From NCBI GenBank assembly GCA_026745465.1, contig JACYXH010000007.1, forward strand, positions 262,001-326,000: a stretch of DNA of 64,000 nucleotides, written 5' to 3'. Position 1 is the stretch's first letter; every line of letters begins with the position of its first letter. Origin of the DNA: Lota lota. Taxonomy: Eukaryota > Chordata > Actinopteri > Gadiformes > Lotidae. Below are positions 45,513 through 61,526 of the stretch, in pieces. Below the pieces are notes generated by a model. It searched no databases. It was given only the letters and a program-made list of their open reading frames with translations, and was not told where the DNA came from. The position numbers and the translations under genes were made by a program.

Positions 45513-48098
45513 TCTGTCAAACCAGCCTTATCTACACTTATAAACAAACTCAGTGCAATGACGTCTCCTGTGTTTTCGAGAGAGGCCCCTAGCAGATTTA
45601 TAATATGGCACAAAAAAGTATTGGGTTGTGGTATGGATGTTGCGGATAACATACAATAAACCTGTGTGTCTCTCTCGCTCTTGCTCTCTCTCTCTCTCTC
45701 TGCTAATGACTTGAGCAGCTTGTATTACAGTTCTAGAAATGAATTGACCCAAGGGCCAACGAAGTATAAAACGTAACCATTTCAAATGCAGCTTCAGTGG
45801 TGTTCAGGTATTCCAGTCATAAGTGTTTTATCAAAGCCCGTCTGCGTGGAGGCAGAGGGCGACCAATAACGAACTCATCTGTATTCTTCCTCCATCTCAG
45901 CTTTAATGTTTGGTTTGTTGAAAGAAAAATGAAAGCTGGTGCAGAGATTTAATCTTTAATGTCCTTCGATATCTTCCTTATGTGAATATTAGGGCTGACA
46001 CGATACATCCATTTAGTCAATAGACGGAAAATGAATTGATAGTAAATACTTTTCTAATTGAGTGTCATTTTATTTTTATTTTTTTGTCAAGCTTCTTATA
46101 GCGTCATCTCAAAAGGCTCTGACTCAATTGATGAATGGACAGCCGAGCCTAGATCCTCCCAGCCAAGTTAAACACAGATGATTCTCATGTTGAACCTATA
46201 AAGGGTTGTCAACCTAATATCCCATATAGTACAGGGCCTTGGGGGTGATATCAAATGGTGTAATCACAACATTTCGCTTCTTCACACCGTCTCGCGGCCT
46301 CGCTCATAAAGGGTCTCATAAAGCATGCTATGTGGCGATGTCTCTCTCCCCCCTGGGTCTGGAACCTATTTGGCGTAACCTTGAGTGTAGATGGGGGTCA
46401 TGTGAGATTTTTGACTTGATGGACTTGAAATATGACCATAATTAACATAATAAATGAACACAATGAACACAGATTTACATAATAATATGTCATAATTTGA
46501 CATAGAAATATGATGGTGCATTTTGGATGCACCATCATATTGTATGCATACTGTAGGCATCGTTAAAGGATGCGTGGGGAAGAGGCCAGGGGACATTTCT
46601 ATTGAAGACGTAGCTGTGGTTGTTGAGTTGTTAAAGTTGGGTCAGGGTCCAGAAGATGTTTGAGCACCCCGGAGCAGTGTGAGATGGATGCAGCTTTTGT
46701 TCTCCATTAGTTATGTTTTGTAAGACTATATTTGAGTCTTTAATTTCATCAATAATAGCAAACTTGCATCAGAAGTCACCAAAGCCCAAAGTGATAACAT
46801 TTTCTTGGATTGTCTCTGGCCCCACCCTAAAATAAAATGTTTAATTAATAATGATCAAAGAAAATGTATTGTCATTTGTGAAGCTATTAGCATCATATGC
46901 TTGGTGTTTGTACTTGATAAATGCCCTACTAATTACACATTATGAGTACATTGTTCAAGGCAATGGACTACTTAATTGAGTAAGAATCTCGCCACTAGGA
47001 TAAACCCTGCTCAATGAAAGACCTCTACTCTCCCTCTCTCTAGCACTTTGATATTCTGTTTTTTGTCCTTCCTGTTCATTTTATTTCATTGTCCTCCTTC
47101 CTTCCCCTCTCTGCCTTTGAAATCTTCTGGAATTTGCCCTTTGGACACGCACAATCTATTTAGCTCTGCTTGGATGTTGTTGTTTTTCCCCCCTCTTTTA
47201 TTTTTCATGTGGAATTGTAGTTTGCACTTTTAATAAGACCGACTCCCATTGGTGGCCGTGTCCTCAAACGGCTCGTTTGCATCACAGCCTGTGGAGTGCC
47301 GAGGTCCTGACACATGGTTTGAGTTTGTACTGGGATTAGAAGGGAGAGCGTGTCTCGTGTTTTTCCACCTTTACTACCATTTGACTGCCTGTTCCTCTCT
47401 CTGTCCCTCTCTCCCTGTCTCTTTATCTGTTGCTTTGAATGTTTCTCTGTCTCTTCTCCTGTGGCCTCGGTCACTTACTCTCTCTTTTGCTTTCAGTCCA
47501 TCACTCGCACTCTGTCTGTCTGTCTTGCTTCATCTCACTCAGTCCCTCGCACTCACTCCGAAATTCCCGTCTTACCCTAAATACCTTTTTAGTTTCGACA
47601 AAGGTTTTCATAAAATTCCCTTTCAGCGGAGCGGCTGTTTCATGTGTCCACAATAAAACGGCAGACTCCATTTCATGTGCTCTGGATAATTTTACGTTTC
47701 ACCTTCTGTTGCTCCGGGCAGGGCAACTGTATTTTCACTGTAAACACTGATGATACTGCAAATCCCATCTTTGTTGCAATTATTTTCTTCTACTTATAGT
47801 CATCATATTATTACTTATAGTCATCAAACAAGGAATCAACCTCAAAAACGAGCATCTCCAAAACACGGATGTAGTAAAGTGCGCTCCAAATATGTCTCAA
47901 TGTCCTAATCTTCCTACGGTTAAACGTTCATTGCTCTTTGAAAGGGTGTACTTGCATTACTATGCTGTTATATGATCACTTGATCAGTGGCATAAAATGA
48001 CACTTATCGTTTATTGCAATTATTTCCGGGACAACATGTCGTCCCAACCAATGCAGTGGCCGTGACCGGAACTCATGAGCTCTGACCCCCCAGCCCCC
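45513..48098. other. unique intronic sequence
   Basis: No gene supported. A perfect hairpin at 46507-46541; pyrimidine-rich stretches at about 47030-47120 and 47390-47540. Confidence 0.6.
46507..46541. repeat. perfect hairpin, 15-bp stem
   Basis: AATATGATGGTGCAT, loop TTTGG, ATGCACCATCATATT. Too short for a typical pre-miRNA. Confidence 0.92.
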
Positions 48099-48334
48099 CC
48101 CCCCCCCCCCCCCCCGCGTTCTGACCTTTCCCCTACCCCGTGTTTGTGTTACCCCTGGCGGTGGGGTCTGAGTCAGGCCCATGGCATGAGTCACGGTCTG
48201 GCGTGGGGTGGCACTGCGCACGCCGCTGGTCATACACAATGGCCTCTGTACACAATGCAGCCGCCCCTCCCGCGCTGGAATGCCAAGCACGCCGCGGCCT
48301 GGTTTCCGACACACTGTGTCTGTGTGTATTGCGT

Positions 48335-48336
<2 letters not shown>

Positions 48337-48371
<35 letters not shown>
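48337..48371 (+). repeat. poly-C homopolymer
   Basis: Pure C run of about 35 bp. A shorter one lies at 48097-48115. Confidence 0.95.
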
Positions 48372-48372
<1 letters not shown>

Positions 48373-48531
48373 AGCCTGGAGAGGCTAGCCTCGGTGCACC
48401 CGGTAACCCGGCACAGATGGTGCATACCTCGGCATATGGGCACATGCATGCACACACCTTTAGTGGAGGGGTGGATTGGACTTGGCAAAAATGATACTTG
48501 ACTGGTACAGCTGGACGGCGGGATGGTGTTT

Positions 48532-48697
<166 letters not shown>

Positions 48698-49099
48698 AGT
48701 AGGTCACATTCCGTTTTTATTTGATTTACTTTACTCTGAAAGTAAATGTAGAAATAAAATGTAGGTAAGAGCTAAACCCAGTGGGTGATGTGAGCAAGCA
48801 AAACTTGAAGGTGTTTGTTTTCTTGTTTGTTTGTGTTTTACCATCAAAGTATGGCTCCACCGCTGCTGCTGAAACACTCTGCAGAGGTACAGAGCTGACT
48901 TAGGACAGGGATGAGTCTGTCCTCGACGATGACGTCATCTTACAGAGATACTCACGCTTACACAATCGCATCTTAAGTCTTGGGCAACGCTTGTGAACAC
49001 ACACGCACAGAGAATTTCTGCCAAAGGAAGATGTCATCATTTAGAAAGGTTATAGATGTTTATTCTTTGTTTCCGTACTTTCAGGCACAGCCGTCCATA

Positions 49100-49215
49100 G
49101 CTATATTGTCTTGTCTTACAAACTCATGAGGGGATACATTCTTGACAGAGGAGGCCCCAGTGGGAATAAACCCATAACCCAAGCAGTATAAATGCCATGC
49201 CCTACCAGTTAAGAT
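49100..49215 (-). mobile_element. tRNA-derived SINE head, second family
   Basis: On the minus strand it reads AACTGGTAGGGCATGGCATT and later GGGTTATGGGTTTATTCCCA, a degraded tRNA-like A-box to B-box order (original B box would be GGTTCGATTCCC). Divergent, no tail seen. Confidence 0.5.
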
Positions 49216-49334
49216 ACAGGACCACATTATTTCATATATATTTATTTGATTCCCCCATAAAACTGCTATTTTGACCAAAGCACTAGCTTAAAATGTGTAG
49301 CACTCCACCAGTACCTGTTTATCTTTCAAAATAT

Positions 49335-49390
49335 CTCTCACTCACTCACTCACTCACTCACTCACTCACTCACTCATGATGATGATGATG
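49335..49390 (+). repeat. (CTCA)n then (GAT)n
   Basis: About ten CTCA units followed by five GAT units. Confidence 0.9.
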
Positions 49391-49599
49391 CCCACTCTCC
49401 CCCCCCTCAGTGGCTGAAGGGGTTTTACTGTTGGATTATGAAAGGGTGAGCAATCCCAATCAGCTGCTGGAGATGACTCATTACCTGGCAGGCAACCTTA
49501 CCTTGGCGGGTGTGCTGAAACTACTTGCTGGCGATTCAATGAAATCGTATTTAAAATACATACATATATTTATTTGAAAACAGGAGGTGTTTGTGGGGT

Positions 49600-49757
49600 G
49601 GGGATAATTTAGTATCCCACCCAATGTCCGCAGCCTAACCTGGAGGCATCCCTAAGCTAGAAGCCCTGACCCCTACCTGCTTCTTAAAGACGCGTGTCTG
49701 AATTCACTTTGCGTTGTTTTGGATAAAAAAAACGTCTGCTAAACGGCTAAATAGTAA
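49600..49757 (+). mobile_element. tRNA-type SINE fragment
   Basis: CCAATGTCCGCAGCCTAACC, TGGAGGCATCC, CCCCTACCTGCT, GTGTCTGAATTCACTTTG and the tail TTTTGGATAAAA...CGTCTGCTAAACGGCTAAAT. Best-preserved tail of the family in this window. Confidence 0.7.
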
Positions 49758-50389
49758 AGAGTCGATGCATTAAATGGGATTTCAGCACCGTGCTGCAGTG
49801 GTTCTGAAGGTCTGTTTGACGTTTGAAGGTTAGTTTGGGTATTGGGTGAATGTGTACTTGGTTCCTCCTCTGTTGTTGTTCTCTTCACCTTCATTCCACC
49901 CTGATCCCTGAACATTTTCCCCTCTTGAATTCTAGCTTCTTGGACTCCTTCCAGGAATATATCCATTATCAGAGCCCTGAACTAATCCTCTCGCTCTTTT
50001 TTTTTTCTAACATTCTCTAGCCGTCTCCCCCTCGGTCTTCTTGTAACTCCAACTCTCCGCCTAGCTTTCCATCTGCTTCTTTCTCCCCCTCCTCTCTTCT
50101 CTCTGTGTGATGTGCCAGATAAGCCTGAATGGGGTGAAAGGTAAAGGAAAATTAAGCAAAATTTGAAGGCAGCTTGTACATAATGTTTTTTTAAATAAAA
50201 ACGTGGGGAAAGATGAACTTTCTCACAAATTCTATGTATAGAGCTTAAGAGTTCACACTGATAACCCCTCTCCTCCTCCTTCTGCCCCCTTCCTTCAGTC
50301 CTCCTATTCTCCACATTTTCACCTTAAACCTTTGAGCTACTCACCAGCAGGCTCACAGATTTGATTGCACATTTCTGCAGTGATCTTCT

Positions 50390-50390
<1 letters not shown>

Positions 50391-50451
<61 letters not shown>

Positions 50452-50485
50452 GCGCGCGCGCACGCGCACACGCACACGCACCTAC
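50391..50485 (+). repeat. (CACG)n/(CG)n repeat
   Basis: About 16 CACG units running into alternating CG and CACACG. Alternating purine-pyrimidine and CpG-dense, hence Z-DNA prone and a dense methylation target. Confidence 0.93.
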
Positions 50486-51332
50486 CTGACGGCCAGAGCT
50501 GGGTGTGGTGGGGAGAGGGTTGGGAATGAACATGTTGCCAGCAGGTTGGCAACCGGATGGCAAATAGAGGAACACTGTTTTGTAAACTGGTAAATTACAG
50601 TCTTTATGAAGTCGCTGCGCAGTACAGCACACACGAGACGGTTTAGGTAAGACAGAGAATGAGCCAATGGTCTCACATCACAACATTTATACAGTACAAA
50701 AAATCAAAAAAGAGTTGAGTACAAAAAGAGTTTGAATCTTGGCGTACATTTGCTGAAGCTACAGGAGTGTGTTGCGACTAAAAGCTAGCCATAGCCTAGT
50801 GATGGGCTACATCTTCAAGGCATTGGCCCATTTGTTTCATAAATGTGAGTTAACTCTCATAAGAGATACTGCCCTTGCATTTCATGTAATCTACAAATTA
50901 CATTGATAACGCACCGAATAGGTCAGAATCTGGTTCAGGACTGAAATAGGTGTGCATCTTTGATCACCTCCCATCAGAGGACACAACCGATTTCCTCACC
51001 GATTATACTAGGACTCGTTGGCGTCAGAATCAGGTCAAATGTCCTGTGGTGGGAGCTTGGCATAAGGAAGCAGGTAAGGGTTTAGATCATCTTGATCAAG
51101 GGTGCTTACGGGTTAGTCTTGCTTTAGGGGATCGAACCTGGAACTCTTTCGGCTGGGAGTCAAAGACATAAAGTAAGTGGTGGACCGCTGATGCTTTTCT
51201 TAGTGCAAATAACAAAGGCCCCCCTGCTACACCCCTATGAGTCCCTTCACGTTTCTCTCTTGCTCCTCAGCATGACGAGAATGTGGTGACACAGCAGTAA
51301 CGACCCAGCAGGTAATTGAATGACGTCCCATG

Positions 51333-53560
<2,228 letters not shown>

Positions 53561-53564
53561 AATA

Positions 53565-53705
53565 CTACTTATAGACGCTTTTATCCAGAGCGGATTTCCG
53601 ATACAGGTCATTAATGAGCTGGTAGGGGTTATGCTTCTTGCTTAAGGATTCCTACAGGTAGATTGCAGATGTTGGGTGGTTTTTAAACCCAGAACATTTT
53701 GTCTG
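53565..53705 (-). mobile_element. tRNA-type SINE fragment
   Basis: Contains AGACGCTTTTATCCAGAGCG (reverse of the SINE tail), TCATTAATGAGCTGGTAGGG and GCAGATGTTGGGTGG, in the reverse order of the plus-strand copies. Confidence 0.6.
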
Positions 53706-53948
53706 GGAGTTGTAGTTCCATTCTGTTGCATGTTTGAAGGCCGATTTTGATTTACCTGCCAAAGGTAATTTTATTCACCTTCTTTCCCCTGCCGATGTTT
53801 GTCATGTCTTTTATAAATAGTCTGTTTGAGGAAGCACACCTACTGCAAATATGGCCAACTTATCTTATAGATATTTACTTTGAAACCGGTTACCTCCTCT
53901 GAGTTCCTATTGCTTCAACAAACATCCAGCACCGTCTTTACTTGGATT

Positions 53949-54010
53949 CTCCTCCTCCTCCTCCTCCTCCTCCTCCTCCTCCTCCTCCTCCTCCTCCTCC
54001 TCCTCCTCCT
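53949..54010 (+). repeat. (CTC)n trinucleotide repeat
   Basis: About 20 CTC units. Confidence 0.95.
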
Positions 54011-54180
54011 TCAATCCATAGGAATAACAATGCGCCAAAACAAATCCTTCACAATTCTGCCAATCCTTCCCATTCTGAATGTCTCATTGGAAGCGTATGG
54101 CATGAATACAGACCAAAATAAGTCTGGCTAGTTTTGGAGCGATTGCTTGCCTGCACAGGTTTAATATATTCTCCAGATGT

Positions 54181-54206
54181 TGGGGGGGGGGGGGGGGGGG
54201 GGGGGG
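54181..54206 (+). repeat. poly-G homopolymer
   Basis: Pure G run of 26 bp, just upstream of a dispersed repeat. Confidence 0.95.
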
Positions 54207-54253
54207 TAATCCATCTTGCCAGGCTTCAAGTTACCGGACTAATTTGTGTCTTA

Positions 54254-54412
54254 TGAGGAACTATGTGATCTTTATGTTGGATGGTGATAGACAGATGGTT
54301 CATCCAATCACATGCCAAGCATTCTTTTAAAGTGTCTGCCCTTTTCCAAACAGTTTCCAAGGATGACGTCCCAGATGGTTCTGTGTAACAAATCATATGG
54401 CCCGTCAGGTTA
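54254..54412 (+). repeat. dispersed repeat, also at 34380-34535
   Basis: GAGGAACTATGTGATC, GATAGACAGATGGTTCATCC and GATGGTTCTGTGTAACAAAT are shared with the copy at 34 kb. An extra AAAGTGTCTGCC is present here. Confidence 0.85.
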
Positions 54413-54469
54413 TGGGGCGGGAGGGTGGGGGTGTAGAGGAGGCAGTTCTTCTAAAAGTTAACAAATAGT

Positions 54470-54600
54470 TAGTTGGTGATGATGTGCAGTTGGTTAAGGT
54501 GTTTAACTCCCAGATGGGCAATACTGGGCTCGATCCACCAATGTCCGAAGCCTAACCTGTGGGCTTCCTTGAGTGCATTTAGACTTTGTTTTGGGTTCTT
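54470..54600 (+). mobile_element. tRNA-type SINE fragment
   Basis: Head region is best seen here: GTTGGTTAAGGTGTTTAACT, GGGCAATACTGGGCTCGATC (B-box-like), then CCAATGTCCGAAGCCTAACC and GGCTTCCTTGAG. Confidence 0.65.
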
Positions 54601-57600
54601 TCTGTCTTCCTTTCCTTCCTAACTGGAACCAAATGGTGGAGGAATGTGTTGATGATGTTTTGTTATTTCCTGTCTCCGTCCACAACCACCATTCTTCCTC
54701 CAACCTTCCCTCTCCTCTCAATCCTCCTCTCCCGTACACACATCCCTGCACTTCTGTCTTTCCTAAGAAATACATTTTCAACAAATAATTTTGTTCCGTG
54801 GAACAATCACTCTATTCTTCCTCACAAACTGATAAGAACTCGTTAGGAATCAAACAACAAACTGCTATCATACAGGAAGTAGGCTTTGGCTAGTTAGGCG
54901 TATACAGGAAGACTCTGGTATTCTGAGTGTGTGTTTTGGGCACACTAACTTCTCCTGCTGTGCCAAGTGGTAAGGCAGTGCTGGCAGTCTGGCCGCATGC
55001 ATGCTCTGTTGTTTAGACACGCAAGTGTACTTAGCGCAGCTAATGATGATGTCCATACAAGCGCCTCGGGTCAAGTGAAAGTATACTATTATAAGTAAAC
55101 GTATTACTATTAGATTCTACAAGCATAGGAAGATGTCAGCAAATGCATGGTGATGTTTTGGTTTGGTATGTTTTTAGATTTTTCCTTCCCTTTTATAGTG
55201 GTAATAAAACCACAAACAAGTTGCAAATAGGGGGTCGGAAATTCATCCTGAATTGTCAGGATTTTTTTATTGTTTACTATTTGAATGCATATGGGAGGTT
55301 TTGAGTTTCATCATAAAAGACTGAATAATTGAAGTGCAACTAATGACGGGGCAAGAGATCAGGTTTTACTCATTAAATGTAAATATTTAGAAGACCTCTT
55401 TTAAATCTGGAAGCTCCATCTAAAGAGATAAAACTGTGGACAATTGCAGAACGCTGTAGCCATTAAAATCGTTCTTAGTTTTTCAACAAGACACTATCTC
55501 CTTAATTAGGGTGTTGGAACTGCCCTCCAATGGTCACGTCCTCTTAAAACCCTCTCAAAAGGAAATTATTACTTTTCAAGTTCAACTCTTTTCACTAGTC
55601 GCTGTGCCTAAAAGTCGACTCGCTTGTAAAAGAAAAAATGAAGCTTTTTTTAAATTTATTTTTTTACAAGCAACCAACCCCTTGTCTGGTTCCACTCTGG
55701 TTACTCTGAGAGCAGACTAGCGTACTTTATCACGAGGTTATACAAAACATAATACAAGGAGCCAACAGATTTGACATTGGTGTTTTTTGTTCCCACTGTT
55801 AATTACCCTGAAAACTCACTTGGTTGTAGACATGTACTGTCCTCTGCCTTTTTACATCTGCTTTTTTGTTGTCTATAAAAAACTAGTACACAAGGCTTCG
55901 TAATTGAAAAGGTCAAGCTGCAAAATGGGGAATCATTGGTGGGATTTAATGTCCCATGACCCACACAGCAGCGGTTTGTTTGGTGGACGGACTTTGTAGG
56001 GCTAGCGTTCCTCAGACCTACCATGGTCGTCGCCCGCCAAGTTTATAAGTAACAATATAAACCTACTGTTTTACTTAAGTCTCAACCCCTGGTGGGATTA
56101 TACATGTCAAAATGTCAACTGTATTTTTCTTATGATGACAGTTGATATCTTCATCCAAAAAAAGTATATGTTTCTTTAAAAAAATGAAATGTATTATGTA
56201 TAGATATAGAGATAGCTAGATATAGATGTGTGTGTGTTTATAGATAGATAGATCTTTTTTTTTCAGAAATAACAATGATAATTTGCAAGGTAACTGACTT
56301 ACAGGGGTACATACAGCTGTATTTTTTCAATGTGCCTTGAGGCCAATAGCATCAGCTAGTCTTGATGATTTGTGGAAACACTATTCTCACGACAGTGGAG
56401 GTCAGTGTGGCTTTTGTTGGCTTCCTGGATTCTTCCCTTTTGGACCAGACTGGTTTCTCCTCTTTCTCAGCAGCGTTGTCTGTGGCTTTTCGGTTAAACC
56501 TGGTTAGTCCCCAAGTTTAGGAAAGTCCTGAATACAAGTCAGACCAGTGTGTCTTGATTCTCCCCCCACCCCAATCTTCTCAAAGACTCTTCCTTGAAAA
56601 GACATCAGCCAATGAACTTCAAGATCCTCAATGGCATTCAACTCGTATTTCCAGTAACTTGGGAGATAAAGGCAATCAAAAGAGGTGTGTGTGTGGGGGG
56701 GTGTTAGTAACAGTTGAAGTAGAATACACCTCCCTTACGTCTCAGGATGGTACAAAGATATTTTTCACCAGATATTTCTCCGGAGTCAACAATAGCCCAT
56801 TATGTAAGAGCTCTGGGGTCATTTGTTTCTGAAGATGCTGCCACGGCCAATTAGGATGAGGGACGGCTGTGTTGGGCGCCCGGTTGCTAGGTGAACTAGG
56901 GGCTTAGGGACGCTGCTAGGCTGCTGGCCTTTCCAACTGGCATTCTTGGCATTGTGCCCATGGGCCGAGGAGGAGGAGGAGGAGGAGGAGGAGGAGCTCA
57001 CTCAACAGCGGATACCAAGAATTCCTGAGGAGATGTTTTCTTTTTTGCAAGAAAGGGAGGCTGTAGCCAAACATCTGCGGGGTTCAAGGGTCGCCATTAG
57101 GAGCTGTCCGCCGCGATGATGGCCGCCATTAGGGGATGCGAATCAGTCTCCCCTGGCAACCATCTCTTTAACTGTCCTAAGCTGTCCATCCGTACACAAA
57201 CACACACTTTTACAGTATATATATTTAATCCATTGAGCATATTTGAATTTGATCTAGCTATGGAAATACCAAAAGACTTGGTGAATATTATATGTACACA
57301 CGCATTAGGGATAGTTTGAAACTTTGGTCTTGAAACCTCTGTCACTTTATAGCCTGCTCAATGCTAATTAATTGGGAGGTCAAAAATAGATTGTTTCATT
57401 CTAAATAGAGTCATGAAAAGTCCCTTACTAAATGTATTTGATGTTGAGTAAGTGGATATTAACCAAATTATGCTAATCAGATGAGCAGGAGGGGATTTTT
57501 GAGACCGGTTGGGTTGAGAAACAAGAGAAGAAGGAAGAGGAAGTGAATTCCCACACAAAACGAAGAGTGGTTAGACAAAACATCCACCAGACCCACATCA

Positions 57601-58042
57601 CCCCATAAGGCCTTCTGTTGTCTGATGCTACACAGACCTACACACCCTTCTGGTCTGAAGGAACAGGATTTGGTTTAGGTCCCTCTCCCCCTCCACACAC
57701 CACACTTCCCCTACTGTCCCGGTGTCATCGTCTTGAGTTACGGCTGTCTCTGTCTGCGGGCGGAGACGGACAGATGTTATAGCTATCCGCCGTGGGTTGT
57801 AGTTGCTATGGGGTCCAGATGCTCCAAGGCTAACATGCTAACTGCGGATGGACGCTGTTATGACTCAATGTCAGGAAGACTGAAGTACGTTTGAAGATGT
57901 CCAGGGTTGGTTTTCAGGAGCTGATTTTGAAACATGTGTTTTAACTGATTTTTAGTACCGGTCTGCTGATCTTGATAAATCCGTGCATGAGACTGGTTTT
58001 GATACATTTCCACATGTAACTGGGTTCGATACCATTCAATGT

Positions 58043-58046
<4 letters not shown>
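54601..58046. other. unique intronic sequence
   Basis: No gene supported. (GGA)n at about 56967-56995 and a GATA-rich block near 56200-56250. Confidence 0.6.

Positions 58047-58081
<35 letters not shown>
58047..58081 (+). repeat. (TG)n microsatellite
   Basis: Perfect TG array of about 35 bp. Confidence 0.93.
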
Positions 58082-58083
<2 letters not shown>

Positions 58084-60594
58084 CCAGCTTTACCTGACCA
58101 TGACCCTCTGGGAGAGAGTAAAATACATAATGTCCGACTAGCTCATCTTCTTATTCCGGAAACGTCCTTCTCAGCGCGGGTCCTCCTGGCTGAACCAATA
58201 GCTATCTTAATCTACACCGTCCAATCACCTGCACTTCTTCCGCTTTGTGGTTGGTTAGAGTAGTGCTGCTGCTGTGCGTCTTCCTCACCTCTCAAAGACA
58301 GAGAGAAACAGACAGCTATACTCTCTACTGTGGCTGTAGGATCCTAATCTCCCCCTCCACTCATGCGCAGGTCCTCTGTGTTTGTTATGTCGAGGCTTGA
58401 GCAAATACACCATTGATGAGGTGGCCCGTTGGCCAATTAGGATAATTGGGTCGTCTCGCTACCGGCCCGGGTCAGAGTGTTTCCACTTGATGTAGAATGT
58501 GGACGAATACCAATGTCTTAATGGCTTCATTGGGAAAAACAGTAACTCTTTTTCTAGTCATTATGCAGTAAGTCGCACGCACGCACACGCCCACACCAAA
58601 CGTAATCAGAAACCTCAGTTCTAAAAGTAATCCTTTCATGGACACAAACAAATACTATTTGCACAGCAATATAATTGTTTTGTCATTTTTGTTGAGAAGA
58701 TGGGCAGACGCAGACAGACTCAGCCAACCTGTTATTTGTTGGTAAATAAGCTGTGGAGTAGTCTTGTTGCCCAATTCTGTGTGGCAAACATATATTTTCT
58801 CAAACAGTTGGATATCTTATAAACTAAAATAAGTCACAGCCGTGCAATCAGGAAATCCTCAGTCGTCTCTATAAATTGGCACCGCATTCAAATAAATGCA
58901 ATCAGCGATATGCAGACACAACATTTCCCCCTGTTTCCTGACATTATTCCCCAATCGCTCATGTTATTAAGTACTGCTTACCTTCAATCCACACACTGCC
59001 TGTCTGTATTTGGACTGACTCGAGTGTTTTTAATGAATAATTGAGAGCTCATCCGCAGCTGGTTGAAATGTTAATGAATGTTTTCCAGGATTAGTTTGAC
59101 AAGAAAAGTAATGCTCTGGCTCAGCTCCACGCAGGGACTCGACAAATGAATATTCAGTCTTTAAAAAAAGGAAAAACAGAAAAGGTGTGTGTGTGTGTGT
59201 GTGTGTGAGTAACTCTGCGATTGTGTGTATGTTATGAGCTGGGGGGTGGGGGGGGAGGGTTAAAGGGTGTCAAGAAGAAGGGATGAAGGTTATGTAACAC
59301 TTCCTCTTTTTCCTTTGTCTCTCTTCATCCTTGTCTGTTGTACCACAAAGAGGGGGGGGGGGGGGGGGGGGGGGGCACTTAGATGGCTTAAGATGGGAGC
59401 CAGCTCACACACAGCTCTGGCATGGCCCTGGCTAAGAGAAAGACTTAAACATAAGCCTCTCCCAATGATTAACGACGACGTTCTCTCCGGTGACGCAGAA
59501 CATGTGGGATTCAGTTCTGAGAGACGAGGAGAGGGCAGGAGGCTGGAGGGAGGGGGAGGGGGGGAGGGGGGGGGGGTATTGGCTCAAGGATGAAGCCACC
59601 CTTTAATACCGTACCATAGGCCCACCACCCCATCCCCATAGATCCAGAACCAAACGACGTGGGCCCACGCAAAGAGTTAACTTTTCCCGTTGAGTGAATC
59701 CTCCAAAACATTGATTAACATTTCAGCCCGGTGCTGTGCTGTTGTGGATGAGCTCTCAATGATTCATCAAGAAACATGCCAATCCCACGACTGGCGGGCA
59801 GGATGTGGATTCAAGGTACGCCGTACTCAGTGGCGCCAACTGAAGGAAAAAGGTGTGAAATATTTTGACGTAAATAAGAAATTAAAAACATTTCCAAGCC
59901 GGTCAACTCTGACTGACTCTTGACCAGTTCCATTCAAAACTGCGACTGTGGAGGTCAAACGGCCAAGAACATGCTTGGCGTAGAAGAGTTGCACTAAAGG
60001 GGCCATTACTTTTCGAGGAATTGAAGCTGTTCCAGACAGTAGAAGACCTTCTGCCCAGATAGCAGTGCTGGCCCCGCCAACAAAACACTTTCTCACATTG
60101 AAAGGAATGCCGACTCTGCTGCCACTGAGGTCCACAGGCCGTTTGATAAGGGCTTTGTGTTGTGCAATGTACCACTGTTGCACCTACCTGTTGCGAAAGC
60201 AATTCTCAGGTGTTGGAACGGTCCTCAGTGTGCTATTCCTACTTCAAATATAGTTATTTAGTTTCAATGCGCACAGGAGGTTATAGGGAGTTCAGTTGGA
60301 TAATAAGTTGAAGGCCAAAATGTTCACCCCTCCAATTTGATGAAGAATGTTTCTAAAAACAAGTGCTTGCGGTTCGTTGCCAATTCAAGCTACGCTGCAT
60401 GAGAATTTCTTGGATGTAATTTTACCCGCTGTCCTCAGCTAACCTGCTACGAAGAAAAGTGTAGTTAGTCAACGCTTTGCATTGAATCCCAGCAGAATAA
60501 GGCACCAGAGATCCAAAGGTCCAGATAGATTGGCTTTTTCCCGAAGCTAATGGTCGGAGATGGAGAAATTGCTTCCGGGAAAACTGCTGGTATA
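58082..60594. other. unique intronic sequence
   Basis: No gene supported. Poly-G at about 59351-59375 and G-rich sequence at 59540-59578. Confidence 0.6.
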
Positions 60595-60730
60595 CTCTGC
60601 TGAAAGAGGTCGAAAGATCCCCCGATCTCTGCAACCTACCCATTAGCATCCTTTGAGTGAGATGACCCCCTGCTGCTCATTAATGACATGTTTCTGAAGT
60701 CACTACAAGTCACCGGCGTTGTCCACTCAT
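60595..60730 (+). mobile_element. tRNA-type SINE fragment
   Basis: CTGCAACCTACCCATTAGCA, CCCCCTGCTGCTCATTAATG and TTTCTGAAGTCAC follow the SINE word order. Confidence 0.55.
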
Positions 60731-61520
60731 AGTTGGCAGCATACCTCTGCCTGACGTGAGACTGACCATGACACAACTCTCTGAACTTCACTCAACAGCC
60801 CCAGCTCTCCACAGTCCCTTCCTCGCCAGCATCACCATGGTTACCGTGTCCAACATCGGGCCCTTATTAGCACTGTTTGCGCCTCGCTGGTTGGCGCTGG
60901 GGCGATAAAAGACAGTGGGCATCAATGGCCGCCAATCTTTTGCAGCCCTCAAGCCGCCCATCCCTCCCTCTTCTCTAATGGATCAGCTTAATGAAGTCGC
61001 AGTGCTGGGCCCCACAGCCAGAAGGTTAATTTGTGATTAAGCCTGCAGCCTAGGAGGCCTGATGCAGAGGGGAAAGCTGCTGGCTTGTTTGTAGATAAAT
61101 CAGGGGTTTAAGTGGACAGGGTGCTGGCACTCTTGTCAAGGCAACCGGCATCTCCCTCCGTTTGGGGTTTATCCGGAGTCACAAGAAGAATGGGTTTAAA
61201 AGTTACATTAATAGGCAAAGATCGTCAGAATGCTCTTGGCAGAGTAAGGGTTTTAATTGGATTCCCCTGGTTGAAACAGGATAGTGTTTGTAAGGAAAAA
61301 CTTGAATCGATTAGCATTGCAGAGACACTTAAAGAGACGGTTTCAGGAAACAGTTGATTTAACCCTCTCCGACGACAAGTCGCTACAGCAAACGCAATCA
61401 GTTGGCGGAACTGGAGTTGTCCGTGGGGTAGCAACGCCACTATCAAGCCACACGGCTAGCAGGAATCTCCACATCGAACCGGCAGACGAGCAATAAAATA
61501 AGAGTTAAAGGAGACCTTAA
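60731..61520. other. unique intronic sequence
   Basis: I see nothing supported in this stretch. Confidence 0.6.
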
Positions 61521-61526
61521 CTTTGA

